Positions 1 to 13,600 of a DNA stretch of 64,000 nt are shown here, piece after piece; within the stretch, counting starts at the first letter, position 1; the number at the start of each line of letters is the position of its first letter. The position numbers and the translations under genes were made by a program. This DNA is from Siphonodentalium dalli (Eukaryota; Mollusca; Scaphopoda; Gadilida; Siphonodentaliidae): positions 118,221,509 to 118,285,508 of the forward strand of contig CP136068.1 in the NCBI GenBank assembly GCA_032622095.1. The letters are read 5' to 3'. The notes beneath the pieces are model-generated. The model worked only from the letters and a program-made list of their open reading frames with translations. It searched no databases and had not been told where the DNA came from.

Positions 1-108
1 AAAGTGAGAGCTGATTTATTTATGTGAATGATTTATTATAAAATATGCTAAACATTCACCGGCAGCTACCAGAAAAGCAATCATAAAAATCTGGCTCATG
101 ACTAACAC

Positions 109-2367
109 ATACCGCTATACTTAAAGTAATTGACCATCTATAACGCGGTGTCACCCCGTTAATACCGCGGTATGGTAACGCGGTATCCCCAATACCGCGG
201 TACTGATACCGCTTATTAACGCTTCAACACCGCGCATACTGCGGTGACACCACGATGCATGCGGTCACGGTTCGCGATACCGCGGTGATTTTAACGGACA
301 ATATGCGCGGAAAAAAACAAAGGACACTGAAGAAATCTTCATTTATTGTAGTTATTTTATTTACTTACTATTGACGATGATGTTTTTTTGCCAATAGTGA
401 TTTGTCCATGTGTATAATATGCTTTTGCCAATAGTGATTTCTTTATGTGTCTGATTCATCAAAATCTATCTCTTGAGTGGAATTTTTTTTCTCGTCTCCG
501 TATAACCAATAGATATTGATAGACGGTAACGTCTTCCTCAGAAAATCCGATATATCCGACCTAATTTAGTTGTTACCCTCGATTTATTTTTATTTTATAT
601 TTGAAACATCGTGCATGTAATATGTATACATGTTGACCCATCGACGTATACATGCATATAGACATAGGTCGATGATAAACCTACATGAGAATGCATATCA
701 GTTTTAGTTGTGATGCAGGGTACAGGTAGGTAAGAATTATCTGAGTGACCCAAATAATAGTGCGGGTGGGGGAAACAACAATTCTTACCGATATTCCTAA
801 CTTTTATCAATCTCCAATGCAATTGGATTTATTTTGTGTGGTTTTATTGACATTATTAAAACAGAAATATATGGTGCCAATATCGAGCCTGGCAGAAAAG
901 AATTACTATTCTTGTGAGCAGGTTGTGTGATCCCTAATAATGAGATAACCCTGACGATATCATGCGCGAACGTCATGGAAACACGGCTTAATTGGAACCA
1001 GATTTGTCTACTTTTACAGGCATGCAGGGGTGTCGTGTATGGTTATTTATAAGTGAGATAATCCTGATGATTATGACGACACATGCGCGTCCTCTTATAA
1101 AGACAAACGGGATGGGAACAGTCCGTATGCATCTGCTACAGTATATAGATAGATTGTTTATTGCCGTAAAGTCAACATGGAAATTTGACAAATGTGGACG
1201 CTTACAATTTGACATTTATAAGAAGCAAACCAAAACATAATCACGTGGTTGAACACAATTTGACAATATGACCCACGATGACGTCATCAAGGGAACTCCC
1301 CCAAACACTAAACACGTCACAAAAATGTCACGTGGGCTTGTTCTGTATGCGACAGATCGTCATGGTAATCTTCAGCTCTGAGTGCAACACAAAGTATCTA
1401 CGCTACGGTACTTTGAAGTTGCCGACATAGGCTGTCAAATTATAAACTCCACCCATCGCCTTGTGTCCGGGCACTGAGGTGTCTTCCAACACATACCTGC
1501 CCTTGAAATAATTTCAACACGCACAAAGTATGAATGTGTTATGAGTCTTATGACGGAACGTTTTTTTTATTTTTTTATTCGATAAAGTAAGATGGACATT
1601 CTAAGGCAGCGATTGGCATTGACACGAAGTCGTGGAAATCACACACAGTGATTCTCCTTTTATCTGTGGAATTTAATGAGATCCTAATTAAGGCTTATAG
1701 ACGTATTGTTTTAACTTTCGGTGTGACAACCCAGCCAGCAAATATAAACTCGCATTTATAAACACATGGGACGATATATTTATTTTTTTTGTAGATGATT
1801 TTCCAATATCATCATATTTCTCTTGCTATTCAACATAGTTCAAATCATTTTGGATTTATTCCGTATCCCCCGCTCCGATTTTCAGAAATAAACCATGAAT
1901 AAAGCATGTGATTAACTACCCTACGACATTTCCAGCTACGATTTTTACGTACACACGACTGCGATTACGTCGCAAGTGGAGGTTATCAAGGATACGCCAC
2001 GATTTCGCATCTAAAATCAAACGGTGCTTGATATTATTTTTTGACTTGCGACATTGTCGTCAACATGCGCAATCCAACTATCGGTTATCCGGCCTCGACG
2101 GAAATCTTTCCACTAACGATTGAATCGTTATCTGAACGTTCACTAAATGCATCCCTTCAAAGAGTTCCATGAAAATCACCACGGTATTCAAAACATTTAA
2201 CGCGGTGCCCGCTATCAGACCGCAGTATCCTTACCGCCCAATACGGTAACTCCACCGCCGTGACCGTCTCGATACCGCTACCGCTACCGTTTATTACCGG
2301 TATCACCGCGGTCATGACCGGGGTATCACCCCGTTTTTCTGGTCAATTACTTTGAGAATAGCGGTAT
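109..2367. mobile_element. TIR transposon with GC-rich TACCGC/GCGGTA subterminal arrays (copy 1)
   Basis: The left end (109-137) and the inverted right end (2340-2367) share the block ATACCGCTAT, then AAAGTAATTGACCA. Just inside each end lie about 170-190 bp crowded with TACCGCGGTA-like words (about 140-300 and 2170-2330), in strong contrast to the AT-rich interior. The interior (300-2160) has no credible coding region, so this is a non-autonomous element. The same terminal consensus (GCTAT, then TAATTGACC) recurs at 51162-59944, so the two belong to one superfamily. I could not find a convincing target-site duplication. The transposase class is unknown. Confidence 0.6.
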
Positions 2368-2382
2368 CTACTCCAATCAATC

Positions 2383-2721
2383 ATGAATAAATTTAGAAAA
2401 AACCTGACCAATACAGAATGCCAACTGTGCAAAGCACCATTAGAAAACAGAACACATTTTATAGCTATCTGCCCTGCATATAAAAAGCAAAGGCAAAACT
2501 ACCTGAACAATATCGAACAGTTCCTTCCTGATAATATGAACATAAACGAAATACAAAATGAACCGGAAAATTTCACACAATTTGTCATCGACTGTACCTA
2601 TACGGAAAACATTTCCAACTTGAAAAATATCACAAAGATAGAAGAGATAAATAGAAATTACATATATTCCATTCACATAATTCGTGCCAGCTCTTTGAGA
2701 GCTGTTCAAAACATACAATAA
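2383..2721 (+). pseudogene. C-terminal zinc-binding fragment of a non-LTR reverse transcriptase
   Basis: A 112-residue open frame begins with a Cys-Gln-Leu-Cys pair, then Thr-His-Phe about 14 residues later, then Cys-Pro-Ala-Tyr. This is the C-x2-C-x(n)-H-x(4)-C zinc-binding module found at the C terminus of many LINE reverse transcriptases. No RT palm motifs precede it. The copy is therefore strongly 5'-truncated, as is usual for LINE insertions, and starts immediately after the TIR element that ends at 2367. It is followed by an AT-rich 3' region ending near 3063 in a short ACTGA-type repeat, plausibly the LINE 3' terminus. Assignment to a specific LINE clade is not possible from this fragment. 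Confidence 0.6.
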
Positions 2722-3152
2722 AACCAATTAATATCTATGCTAATAGAATATCCATGATAATGGAATATCCTGGTTTTAAACTACAATCCTGTTTTTAAAC
2801 TACAACACCGAATCATAACTGCACCACCGAGCTGTACGATCTACATAACCAACTGTTTCTATACTGAAACGTGTACATATCATCTGTCTTAAAGACATTC
2901 TACATGTACATAGACATTTTAAAACAACAAATTTTTTAACAAACTTTTTATGATATAGAATTTTAGATAGAGCTCTCAGATATTTTAGGTTTTATATTTA
3001 TTTTAACTCGCCATGTGTGGGATGCTCCTAAATAAAGGAGGGATCTCCTACACTGAACTGAACTATGGGGTCAATACTTAACTCAACTACAAAAATGGCA
3101 GAACTCAGAAAATCAAGGTTTTTTTTTTTTTGCGTCAAACTTTTCTCAGTTG
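2722..3152 (+). other. LINE 3' untranslated remnant and T-rich spacer
   Basis: AT-rich non-coding stretch after the RT fragment. Near 3029-3063 it reads CTAAATAAAGGAGGGATCTC and then an ACTGAACTGAACT run, a plausible LINE 3' terminal microsatellite. A T-run at about 3119-3131 precedes the next repeat. No gene is visible. Confidence 0.4.
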
Positions 3153-5532
3153 TTTTTAGCTCACCTGAGACGAAGTCTCCGGTGGAGCTATAGTCATCAC
3201 TCCTCGTCCGTCGTCCGTCCGTCCATCCGTCCGTCCATCCGTCCGTCCGTCAACAATTCTTTGAACATCTTCTCCTCTGGAACCGTAAGGCCAAATGGGT
3301 TCATATTTGGTGTGGATGTTCCCTAGGTGACTCTCATTCCGATTTGTTCAAATGAGGTCACTGGGTCAAATAGTTGCAAAGCCAGGGCCATAACTCTGTA
3401 ATTCTTACAACAACTTCTTCTCAAATTTCATTGGTTCGAATGGGTTCATATTTGGTACAAAGGGTCTTTGGGGGACTGTTATTCAGATTTGTTCAAATGA
3501 GGTCACTGGGTCGAATGTGGGCAGAGCCAGTGACATAACTAAAAAAAAAAAAGCATGTTATAAAATTTGAAAAAGTGACACCATTATAACATCTGCAGAT
3601 TTTAGAAACTTTAATCTTTAATCTTCTGAAATTACAGAAATATTCCATTACCCATCCCCCTCCCACATGGCCCAGATGCACCCCCACCCTGCAGTGGCCT
3701 ACACCCAACCAACATCCCTTCCAATGGATATCATTTCCAGCTTCCAACATTAATACCTGTTCTATTAAAGTTGCAGATATCTCTTTGTGGATAGACAGAG
3801 AGAAACACAGGTCATTAATCAAGGAATACAATGTCACTGACAGCTTGTATAAACATACTGCTAGCAATTTAAACAAACTGCCTGAATTTAGTGTGTCTGA
3901 CATTTGCAGGTCAGAGAATCATTAATAAGAGATACAATCTATCATGTATTGTTCAACATGGCAAATAGGAGGTCTGTCATTTGCAGAATGAGGTCCCCAG
4001 AGGGTGAATTTAGTGATGCTATCCCACACAGTTGTTACCGGGTAGTTACATTTCCCTTCTAGGAAGTTTCTATATCCCCTAATTTGCAGAATATAAAATT
4101 CATAATTGAGGTGTCCAATGGGTGAACATCAACTTCAACTGGGGAACTTCAATCTTATCCTAGGTCTGCCATAGCCGTTGAGGGCCTTAGCAGAATGAGG
4201 TCCCCAGAGGGTGAATTTAGTGATGCTAGCCCACTGTGCAGGATAGCGTCACTAAAGTCACCCTCTGGGGGACCTCATTCCGCAAATGACAGACACACTA
4301 TCACACTATTTCAAGGCTTGATTGTATAATACATTGTGTTGCTTGAGGCCAGGCACATACAATGTAGGAATAGGTGCACTATTTGCAGGCTTGCTCCTTT
4401 GGTGATTGTGGTTCAGATTTGTTCTATCAGGGTCACCAGGTCAAGTAGGTGCAAGGCCAGCTACATTACTCTTTCTCTACATAGTAATTCATGATGTGTC
4501 TTCTATGCAATAATCAAATGGCCTATTTTGCTTATATTTGGTATGAAATTACCTTTGTGAAAATGGGATCACAAAGTCAAATAAGGGCAGAGCCAGAGAC
4601 TATTTCACTACATAGTAATTCTTAAAATATGTTTGCAAGAACTGGTTGGCTTATTTAGCATGGAATGTTCTTCCTTGACTGCAATTCAGATTTTTTTTAA
4701 ATGGGGTCACTTGGTCAAATAGGGGCCAAACGAAGAACAGTTTCCCTCTTAATATGCTTCCTTCACAAGGACCATCAGGTCTATTTTACTGATATTTATC
4801 ATATGTATGAAGGGTTCTTTGGTGTCTGGGATTTAAATTTATTCAGATGGGGTCACCAGGTTAAATAGGGTGGGACCAGGGACATAACTATATGTCTCTA
4901 TAGTAATTCTTAAAATGTCTTCTCAAGAGAGGTTGGACTATTTAGCTTACATATAGTATGGAGCAATCAGGAGGATCCTTAAGTGACTGAGATTCAGATT
5001 TGTTAAAATGAGGTCAATTTGTCAAGAAATGGTGGGGCTATGGGGAGTTAACACTTTTGTGTCTAATAAAATCATTGAAATGCCAAATTCATTAAAACAT
5101 CTACCTTGGAACCACCTGACTGATTAATCTGACTTACATGTATTGTGTTTTGGATCCATGGATAATTGGGCTTCAAACATGTCTAAATGGTTTTGGAAAA
5201 AGGCGCTTGTGAGATTGGAAATTTCCAACAATTGAGAAAGTTTGAGGTGTCAGTTGTGAAATTCCAACCTAAGACTTGGGAGTCTGTATACCGGTCAAAG
5301 GGGACTTGTTGAGCTGGAGGAGGAGGGGGTGATCAGTAGTATACAGTTGGTAATTTCAAGGTGGATTTTCACCAATCTACATATGTGAAATCTCTCTAGC
5401 CACATATCCTGTTTAGAGCTATTTCTTTTAAAGTAATTATGAAAAGTTCTGACTGTTGTAGTCTCCAGAGTCCCAGTCTTATCAGTCTTTGCAGTCTGGT
5501 GAGCGACCCCACAGTCATTGACTGTCTTGTTA
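3153..5532 (+). repeat. F1 repeat element, copy 1 (head GAGACGAAGTCTC)
   Basis: It starts TTTTTAGCTCACCTGAGACG, whose GAGAC-GAA-GTCTC hairpin is followed by a CCGTCCGTCCATCC microsatellite (3204-3250). Degenerate ~170-bp units follow, around 'ggtcactgggtcaaatag', 'catagtaattctta' and 'cagatttgttcaaatg'. The second half (about 5040-5532) matches 13090-13585 almost colinearly, including the closing 'gtgagcgaccccacagt' segment, which marks the shared 3' limit. Within it, about 3965-4290 holds inverted copies of the 'gaatgaggtccccagagggtgaatt' region. There is no coding capacity. Confidence 0.7.
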
Positions 5533-5579
5533 ATATAATAACATATTCTAAAGAAAATAAAAGTGGGGGCCACCTCAGA

Positions 5580-6450
5580 AACATTGCATGATTCAAAATG
5601 GCCACCACAATCCAAGATGGCAGAATTTTGGTTCCAAAATCCACTATATCCAGCTATTTATTCGTCACAAAAGCTCTAACTGCAATGAAATGTGGCCGAA
5701 TGTGCACATATTGAGCATTTAGGTGCGTTCGGAATACATACTTCATATTTAGCTCTGTTATTTGATTCAAAATGACCACCAGAATCTAAGACTGCCACCT
5801 TTGTGTTCCAAAATCCATTTTTTCCAGCTATGTATTAGTCACAAAAGCTCAAACTGCTATGAAATTTGGCCATATGTGCACATATTGAGTACTTCCATTT
5901 GTTTTGGAATACATATTTCATATAAATAGATAGCTAATGTTATTTTATTCGAAATTGCTGCCAAAATTTGCTATTCCAAAATCTGCTGAATATATCCAGC
6001 TATTTATTCGTCACAAAAGATCAAACTGCTATGAAATGTTGGCCAAATGTTCAGCATGTATTGAGTACTTATCAGTGGGTTTTGGAATACATATTAATTA
6101 TGTTAATTTATTCAAAATGGCCACCAAACTCCAAGATTTTTTTTGTTTCAAAATACACTATATATCCAGCTATTTATTCATCACACAAGTCTCAAACTAC
6201 ACCGAGATTTGGCTGAATGTGCACACATTGAGCATTTACGTGGGTTTGGAATACTTATTCCATATTCAGCTCTTGTTATCTGATTCAAAATGACCGCCGA
6301 ATTCCAAGATGGCTACCTTTGTGCTGAAAAATACACTAGATCCAGCTAATTATTCATCAAGAGAAGCCCAAAACTGCAATGACATTTGGCCAAAAGTATT
6401 TACGATAGTTTTGGAATACCTGTTGCATATTTAGCTCTGTAATTCGATTT
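5580..6450 (+). repeat. Tandem repeat, about 172-bp unit, five degenerate copies
   Basis: The unit carries 'attcaaaatggccaccaa', then 'tccaagatgg', 'ccagctatttattcgtcaca' and 'gaatgtgcacatattgagca'. Copies begin near 5591, 5763, 5947, 6111 and 6282. ORFs here exist only because the period preserves frame. The wording (AAAATGGCCRCCA plus CCAAGATGG) is distantly like the F2 arrays. Confidence 0.75.
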
Positions 6451-7920
6451 TTGTGTTAAGGTTCTCATTTTTATAAGCAGAATTTGAATTTTTTATGTTA
6501 GGTTTAGTCAGTGTATGAGTAAGTAATAAGGAAACTGTTTATGAGTTTTATGTTCATTTATGTTAAAAATAATTATTTTGTTCATAAACGTGGGCATTTT
6601 TAGAATAGAGGAGCATTCTTAGCAAGTATACAAATTGATTGGAACTGAGTAACTGCCATAAACATTATATGATCTGGACTAGTAAAAGGCTTGAATGACT
6701 AGTTAATTGAGAGCAACACTGCTTCAAGACTGTTAACAGAATGTTAGTTGTGTGCTGGAAAATTGTAAGCACCCAGTTTGCAAGAACTGATATAAACCTT
6801 TGGGCCGAGATGAGTTTTAGGTCATAGGTCTATAGCTAATCCGCTATCTCTAATACTGCACATGTGGCCTATTTACAGTTGATTGCTCCCTGTTTGAATG
6901 AATGACCTGCATACCAACATTTATATTCATTGGGCTGGTTCTTAAATGTAATATTTCTTGATAATGGCTACTTACAATTTCCATCACACAAAACATATCT
7001 CCTCCAGAGATATATAGCCCAGGGATGGAAACCCCTAAAGTTGTTTTATCTTAATGCCAACCTTGTGTGGGTAAGGGATAGTGTTGCACCCAGTGATGCT
7101 ATGATATGCCGGGAGGACTTTGCAATTTCCATTTCCATAATGCTCACGCACCTTCAAAATGTTGACATGTCTTGTGTGGTCGATTTTAATGTACCACGAA
7201 TGTCTTGCTTTCGCTACATCAGTATCTGTAGCTCTCAGACAGCATGGTACAGTAAGCCTAGCATCAGCATTTGTATGGTGCAGTTAGTTAGCTTCTGAAT
7301 ATATGGTAGCAATAGGCAACCCCGAACAAGAACGATAACTCGCGTATTTCCGGAAGTCGGTAAATGATGACATCACAGGAAATCTCCAGAGTCTCGTGAC
7401 TGAAGGTAATTGTAAACACCGCTATTTTAAGCAATTACGTGACATTTTCCAATAAAAATAGCACAATTCGGCAGCGGATAGAATATCCTTTGTTTACCAA
7501 ACTGAAAACCCGCGTCAATATTTATGAAAAGATTTTTGTTGAAATCGTGAAAATTACTCCGAATTTGAAAGTTCTGACCACCTCGATTAATATTGAGTAC
7601 GCTTCATTGCTCACTGGTAGGTTAAAAAGTGAAAAAAATTAGCAATAAAATGCCGTATTTCAATCGTCGCGAGAGTCGACGTTTCAAAGGAAAAAAAATA
7701 TTTGTTTAATTGCCAGGGGAGATCACTCTATTAGTAGTATTACCAGCTAATGTAGTCACATGATTAAAACATGCGGCCCCGTGAACATATTAATGATCGT
7801 TCGTAAACAAATGTATTTGAAGTGAATAGTAATGTATTCTGCTGACTATTTTGTCTTTATTTGAATGAAATTGGTTGATTGAGAAGATCTGATTTATCTA
7901 AGCCACTTTATTGTGTATTA
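6451..7920. other. Non-coding, apparently low-copy AT-rich DNA
   Basis: No repeat unit, TIR pair or credible exon recognised. ORFs at 6930-7298 and 7439-7642 have no recognisable domain or splice context. Confidence 0.4.
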
Positions 7921-10357
7921 TCACACGGCACAATCGTTTCGACGATTCTACGACCAATTCCACGATTCTGCGGCTTGACAACCACGGTGCTACGGCGGTT
8001 CAACGATTCTGCGGCCTTATTATACGTGATATTTTATGACAAACTTAGATAATGGGGCCTTTTACTGAATTGGGACGAAAAAAGTGGGCTTCTTTTTGTA
8101 TGCATTTTGTAGAGTAGACTTTGCAGGTCCACCAGGTTGACTCACGGAATACATACGAAGATGCGATCAATACATAAAATGAGTCACAATCGGCTCGGTC
8201 AAGTCTGGATAATCCGATCGAACCGCGAACCGATCGCAAAACGTCGTTTCTTGGGCTACAAGTGGACATTAACAGTGCGAAAATTAGCATCCAACGTAAG
8301 CTTTGATAAGCATAAATGTATTATTTGTCAAATTCGTACCTCCGTTGACGCAATATTCGATTAAACTACACACAGAAATGCAGTAACAGTGTCAACTATT
8401 TGACAACGCCCCGCGTCGACCATGACAATGACGATTGTGCGACTCGTTGAACGGTAATTTTCATTTGTATACGACGTATCTGTCACTGCATGATCGGACA
8501 GCTTAGTTATGCGTGTAAGGCCACGTATGCTGCATCAATAAATGTTTGGAACAGTACCTTCGTTGTACAATGCACATGTCCTGGATTCAATACAGTACTG
8601 TGTATTTACTGATCCCCACATGTGAAGGTATAGAGACCAAGTCACATAAGAGATTTGTCGCTAAACGAGCATTCTTTAATTTTTTGAACATGACAAAATG
8701 CCCGACTTACATGTACCTGAACATGTTCTTTCTTGGTGCACCTAGCGGCTTTGTAATTTTTGTAAAGTTGACTTGTTCATTCGAAAATGTCACCACTTAC
8801 CCTACCATAACATGAGTTATTTTAGTCATATTCTGATTAGCAGGTAGGCCCTACATATAAAGATGTCCTCGAAAAATTATTGACCGTTTAGTTACTTTTT
8901 TAAATGTGTTTGTATGAAAGTATTAGTTAAAATTCTTTATGGTTATCTGAAACTGAAAGTAATGAGCAACACTTTAAAACAAATAAAAAATAAAAGGGAT
9001 GGATGCCAGAAAATTGCAGTAAAAACGTATACATACATAAAATAGTAGAACATTGGGTTGGTTGGTCCCGAAAGTAGCCAAAATAAAAAAATAACCTATA
9101 GGGATACGCTGATTTATGACCCCCTACCCCTGATCCCCCGGTTCGGACGCCAACTTGCCAGTATATTATTAACATGGGGTGTTTTGTTGCGGTAGTATTT
9201 TTAATTGGGTAAACTGGTGTGTGCATACTTCAAATGAGTTAAGAATTAATAGGAAATAAATGTCAGAATTGTAATATCTGGAGGCAAATCTTGACTGCGT
9301 GAGGGACTTATATTTTAGATAACTAGATTTTAATCACAAATAAATAAATCATTATAGAATATCATTTTCACCGTTTATAGATATATATACCTGGATGTCA
9401 AAATATGGAATTATACTCAAAACAAAATATTAAGTTTCATGTGTGGAGTTAATTTCTAACATGAAGGCGACCATTCCCCACCATCGATACCACAACGCAA
9501 CTGAGAATAAGACATGTTGGCCATAAGAATATACCGAGGCATTGTGAGTCGGCTGCTAGTTAGGCGTACAGTACAGACAGACGGAAGGAAAGTTGGATAG
9601 GTGGAAAATTTAAATCATGTAATGTGTGGTGCACAGACATGGAAATTAAACCTGTACAGTATAGCAATATACGATTCGACATTACTTTATTTTCCACAGC
9701 TGGCTCCAAATAAAAGAGTCTTAATCTAATAGCCTTGAGGTCGTGTGATTCATATGCGTATTCATGTCTATAGCGAGCGTGACATTCATTAGAAAACGAC
9801 TTCTCGTGAGCACAAGTTAATGAAATTTCAATTGCTGGTCTCACAATCGTCGTCATAGTCGACTACTCGGCGTTGTCAATTGAGTGCGATGATACCCCCC
9901 ACAAATATGGACACAGCGCCATCAATCACAGAACTGAGGTTAACATCAGTTGTGAAAAATCAACCAAAGACATATGGCTATGTTATTATTTGGTTTCCAC
10001 TCAATTTTATAGGACATTATATATATTTTCTCAACTCTAAAGATGAATTTCACACAGTGATGTGTGTAAATCCAAAACAACTGGTCTATTTGTGTCAAAG
10101 ATTATGTATTGTTGTGCAAACTCTCGAGTGCTGAACTCTCTACCGATTATCGAATCGAACATCGCCGTACCTAATAGAAATATAATATGTGGTACATAAC
10201 TGTCTATATTTCTGGAATTATTCATTTCTTAATGTTTTTTAAGTGTTTATCGCATCAGCCTGGTCGCAGAATCGTTAAAATGCTGCAGCACCGTGGTTGT
10301 CAAGCCGCATAATCGTGGAATTGGTCGTAAAATCGTTGAAAGGATTGTGCCGTGTGA
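7921..10357. mobile_element. Harbinger-like TIR element with TTA target duplication
   Basis: Inverted ends of roughly 105-110 bp: the left begins TCACACGGCACAATCGTTTC at 7921 and the right ends with its complement at 10357. Both arms continue through 'gacgattctacgaccaattc' and 'ggcttgacaaccacggtgct' with scattered mismatches. TTA flanks both ends (7918-7920 and 10358-10360), matching the 3-bp TWA duplications of PIF/Harbinger elements. The interior of about 2.2 kb shows no transposase motif, so the copy is non-autonomous. The family name rests only on the TSD and is tentative. Confidence 0.65.
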
Positions 10358-10483
10358 TTATGCCATAATTAATTATATTTTAACTTGAAATTTAACTTGT
10401 TTAAAAACAAAAAAAAGTCAACAATTGAATTAGGACTACATGTATGACATACGATACATGTGATGAATTACATGAAGGTATCA

Positions 10484-10503
10484 CCCCCCCCCCCCCCCCC
10501 CCC
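10484..10503 (+). repeat. C20 homopolymer
   Basis: Uninterrupted run of 20 cytosines; its length is likely unreliable in any assembly. Confidence 0.9.
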
Positions 10504-10618
10504 TTTCGGTATGCGGGATTCAGAGTGTTTTGAAGCCGTACGCAGGATTCATAGCCCCGAGTTGACTGGTATTCGGGTTGAAGCAAAACATCTTGGACAC
10601 ATGTTTGAATGGGGCCGT

Positions 10619-13600
10619 GACTACCCGCCCCTGAGACAACCCGCCCCCTTTCACTCAAGACAACCCGCCCCCTAAAATCACTTAGCGGTAATTAGTGGCT
10701 AATTAGGACGTGTGACGGGATTATGAGATGTTTGTTTAAAGAAACTGGCCGGGTTGTTCTTTATAGGTTTTTAGCTCACCTGAGACGAAGTCTCCAGTGG
10801 AGCTATAGTCATCACTCCTCGTCCGCCGTCCGTCCGTCCGCCTGACCGTCCGTCTGTCCGTCCGTCCGTCCGTCCGTCAACAATCATCTTCTTCTCCAGT
10901 ATCATAAGGCCAAATGAGTTCATATTTGGTGTGGATGTTCCCTTCTTGACTCAGACTCAGATTTGTTAAAATAAGGTCGCTGAGTCAAATAGTTGCGAAG
11001 CTAGGGCCATAACTCTATCCCGCCATAGTAATTCTTAAAACAACTTCTTTTCAAGAACAATCAGGCCTATTTAGCTTATATTTGGTATGGAAGGTCCTTG
11101 AGTGACTGGGGGTCAGATTTGTTCAAACGGGGTCACTGGGTCAAATAGGGGCAGAATCAGGGACATAACTCTATTCTCCCTAGTAATTATTAGAATGACT
11201 TCTTCTCCAGAATCATCAGGCCGATTTAGGTAATATTTTGTATGGTGGGTCCTTGTGTGACTGGGGTTCAGATTTGTTCAAATGGGGTCAGTGTGTCAAA
11301 TAGGGGCCATGTCAGGAACATAACTTAAAAAAAAAAAATATATTTAATTTTTTTTTAAATATTGTTAAATTTAAATCCTTGCTCAATTCAAAAAACAAAT
11401 CACAATTCAAAATGAACCAATACAAAAATATTTTTTTCATTTTAACCCCTGATTTTTTTGATTTTTTTAGACACAAAACACCCCATTCCACCCCTTTCCC
11501 TCCTCACCCCTCTACACCCCTGTCCCCACTACCACCCCCCCCCCCATCTGCGTAGCCCTGCACCCACTGCAGTCAAGAACAAATTTATTAGAAAAACTGA
11601 CACCTTGTAACATCCATAAAGTATGGTATTAGCCCCAGACAGAAAGAGTTAATAACAGTCATCAATTCAGATGTTATCTAGCTGGGTGACAGCTAGGTGT
11701 AAACAGTCATGCTCTGTGTGTATCATTAACATATCATATCAAAACAAAATGCTGTATGTCTGACATTTGCAGAATGAGGTCCCCAGAGGGTGGATTTAGT
11801 GATGCTACTCTGCACAGTAGGCTAGCATCACCAAATACACTCTCCAGGGACCTCATTCTGCTTAGGCCTCATCTTCAGGGAAGTATACAGGTCTTAAATT
11901 GACATTTCTACTTACTTTTTCCCTTCTGTTCAGTTTCTATATTCCCTAATTTGCTGTCAGAAGATAAAATTGATAATTGAAGTGCCCAATGGGTGCACAT
12001 CACCAATTAACTGGACAACTTCAATCTGTTCCTATGTCTCCCATGGCAGTTGAGGCCCAAGCATAATGAGGTCCACAGAGGGTGAATTTGGTGATGCTAG
12101 CCCACCTTACAGGATTGCAGCACTAAATTCACCCTTTAGTGACCTCATTCTGCAAAAGTCAGACACTATATTCAGGCTTGGCTGTTCCACTATTATATTC
12201 TTAACCACCACCTATCCAGTTGTACTCATTATACCCTGATTTGCAAAGAAAACTTGGGGGGGGGGGTATATTGGATTGAATTTGTCTATCAATTTTGTTC
12301 TTCTCCACATACATATTAAAGACCGAAATGGTTTATATATTTTGACTCACATTCAGATTTGTTCAAATGAGTTCATCAGGTCATATAGGTGAGAAGCCAG
12401 GGCCATAACTCTTTCCCTCCATAGTAATTCTTCAGAAACCATCAGGCCTATTTAGCTTTTGGTATGGAGGGTTCTTTGGTGAGTGGGGTTCAGATTTGTA
12501 CACGTGAGGTCATTTTTAGGAAACTTTTGAGGAAAATCAGTTTTCTTCAACTCTTAAAATCTACCGTTTGAAATTTCTAGATGAATAGATCTCATAGATG
12601 GGGATTCACATTTGTTCAAATAAAGGCAGAGATAAGAGATTTAACTCTCAACCACCCACCCTACCTGTATGTATGCTGTTTGATACTGGTATAATAATAT
12701 ATAGATTCCTATTGATTTCTAAGCTGCCTGGGTGGAGGCAATGAGGCTGTAGATTTGATTTTTCAACCAGTAACAGTCCACATTTTCCTACTTCGGGTTA
12801 AACTGTTCGACCGAAATCGCCACAAATGTTAACAGGTCTATTTTGCTGATATTTAGTATGAAGGGTTCTTTGGTGTCTGGTATTGAAATTTATTCAGATG
12901 TGGTCATCAGGTTAAATAGGGTGGGACCAGGGACATAACTGTATGTCTCTATAGTCATTCTTAAATTGTCTTCTCAAGAGAGGTTGGACTATTTAGCTTA
13001 CATATAGTATGGATGATCCTTTAGTGACTGATATTCAGATTTGTTAACATCAGGTCAACCTGTTAAGAAATGACGGGGGGCTATGGGGAGTTAACAATTT
13101 TGTGTTTAAAAAATCATTGAAATACCAAATTCATTAAAACATCTTCCTTGGAACTACCTAACTGATTAATCTGACATACATGTATGGTGTTTTGGGTCCA
13201 TGGATAAATGGGCTTCAAACATGTCTAAATGGTTTTATAAAAAGGTTCTTGTGAGATTGGAAATTTCCAAAAATTGAGAAAGTTTGAGATGTCGGTTGTG
13301 AAATTCCAACCCAAGACTTGGGAGTCTGGAGCCCGGTTGGGAGGGGACTTGTTGAGCTGGAGGAGGGGGGTGATCAGTAGTGAACAGTGGGCAATTTCAT
13401 GGTGGATATTCACCTTGAAATTACCCACTGTACACTACTGAAGCCTCTCTAGCCACATATCGTGTTTAGATCTACTTTTTTCAAAGTGCTTATGAAAAGT
13501 TCTGACTATTGTGGTCTCCAGAGTCCCAGTCTCATCAGTCTTTGCAGTCTGGTGAGCGACCCCACAGTCTTTGACTGTCTTGTTATTTTATGTAACAACA

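Noticed and set aside
3493-3903. 136-codon minus-strand ORF in F1
   Set aside because: Lies in degenerate repeat sequence and is not preserved in F1 copy 2.
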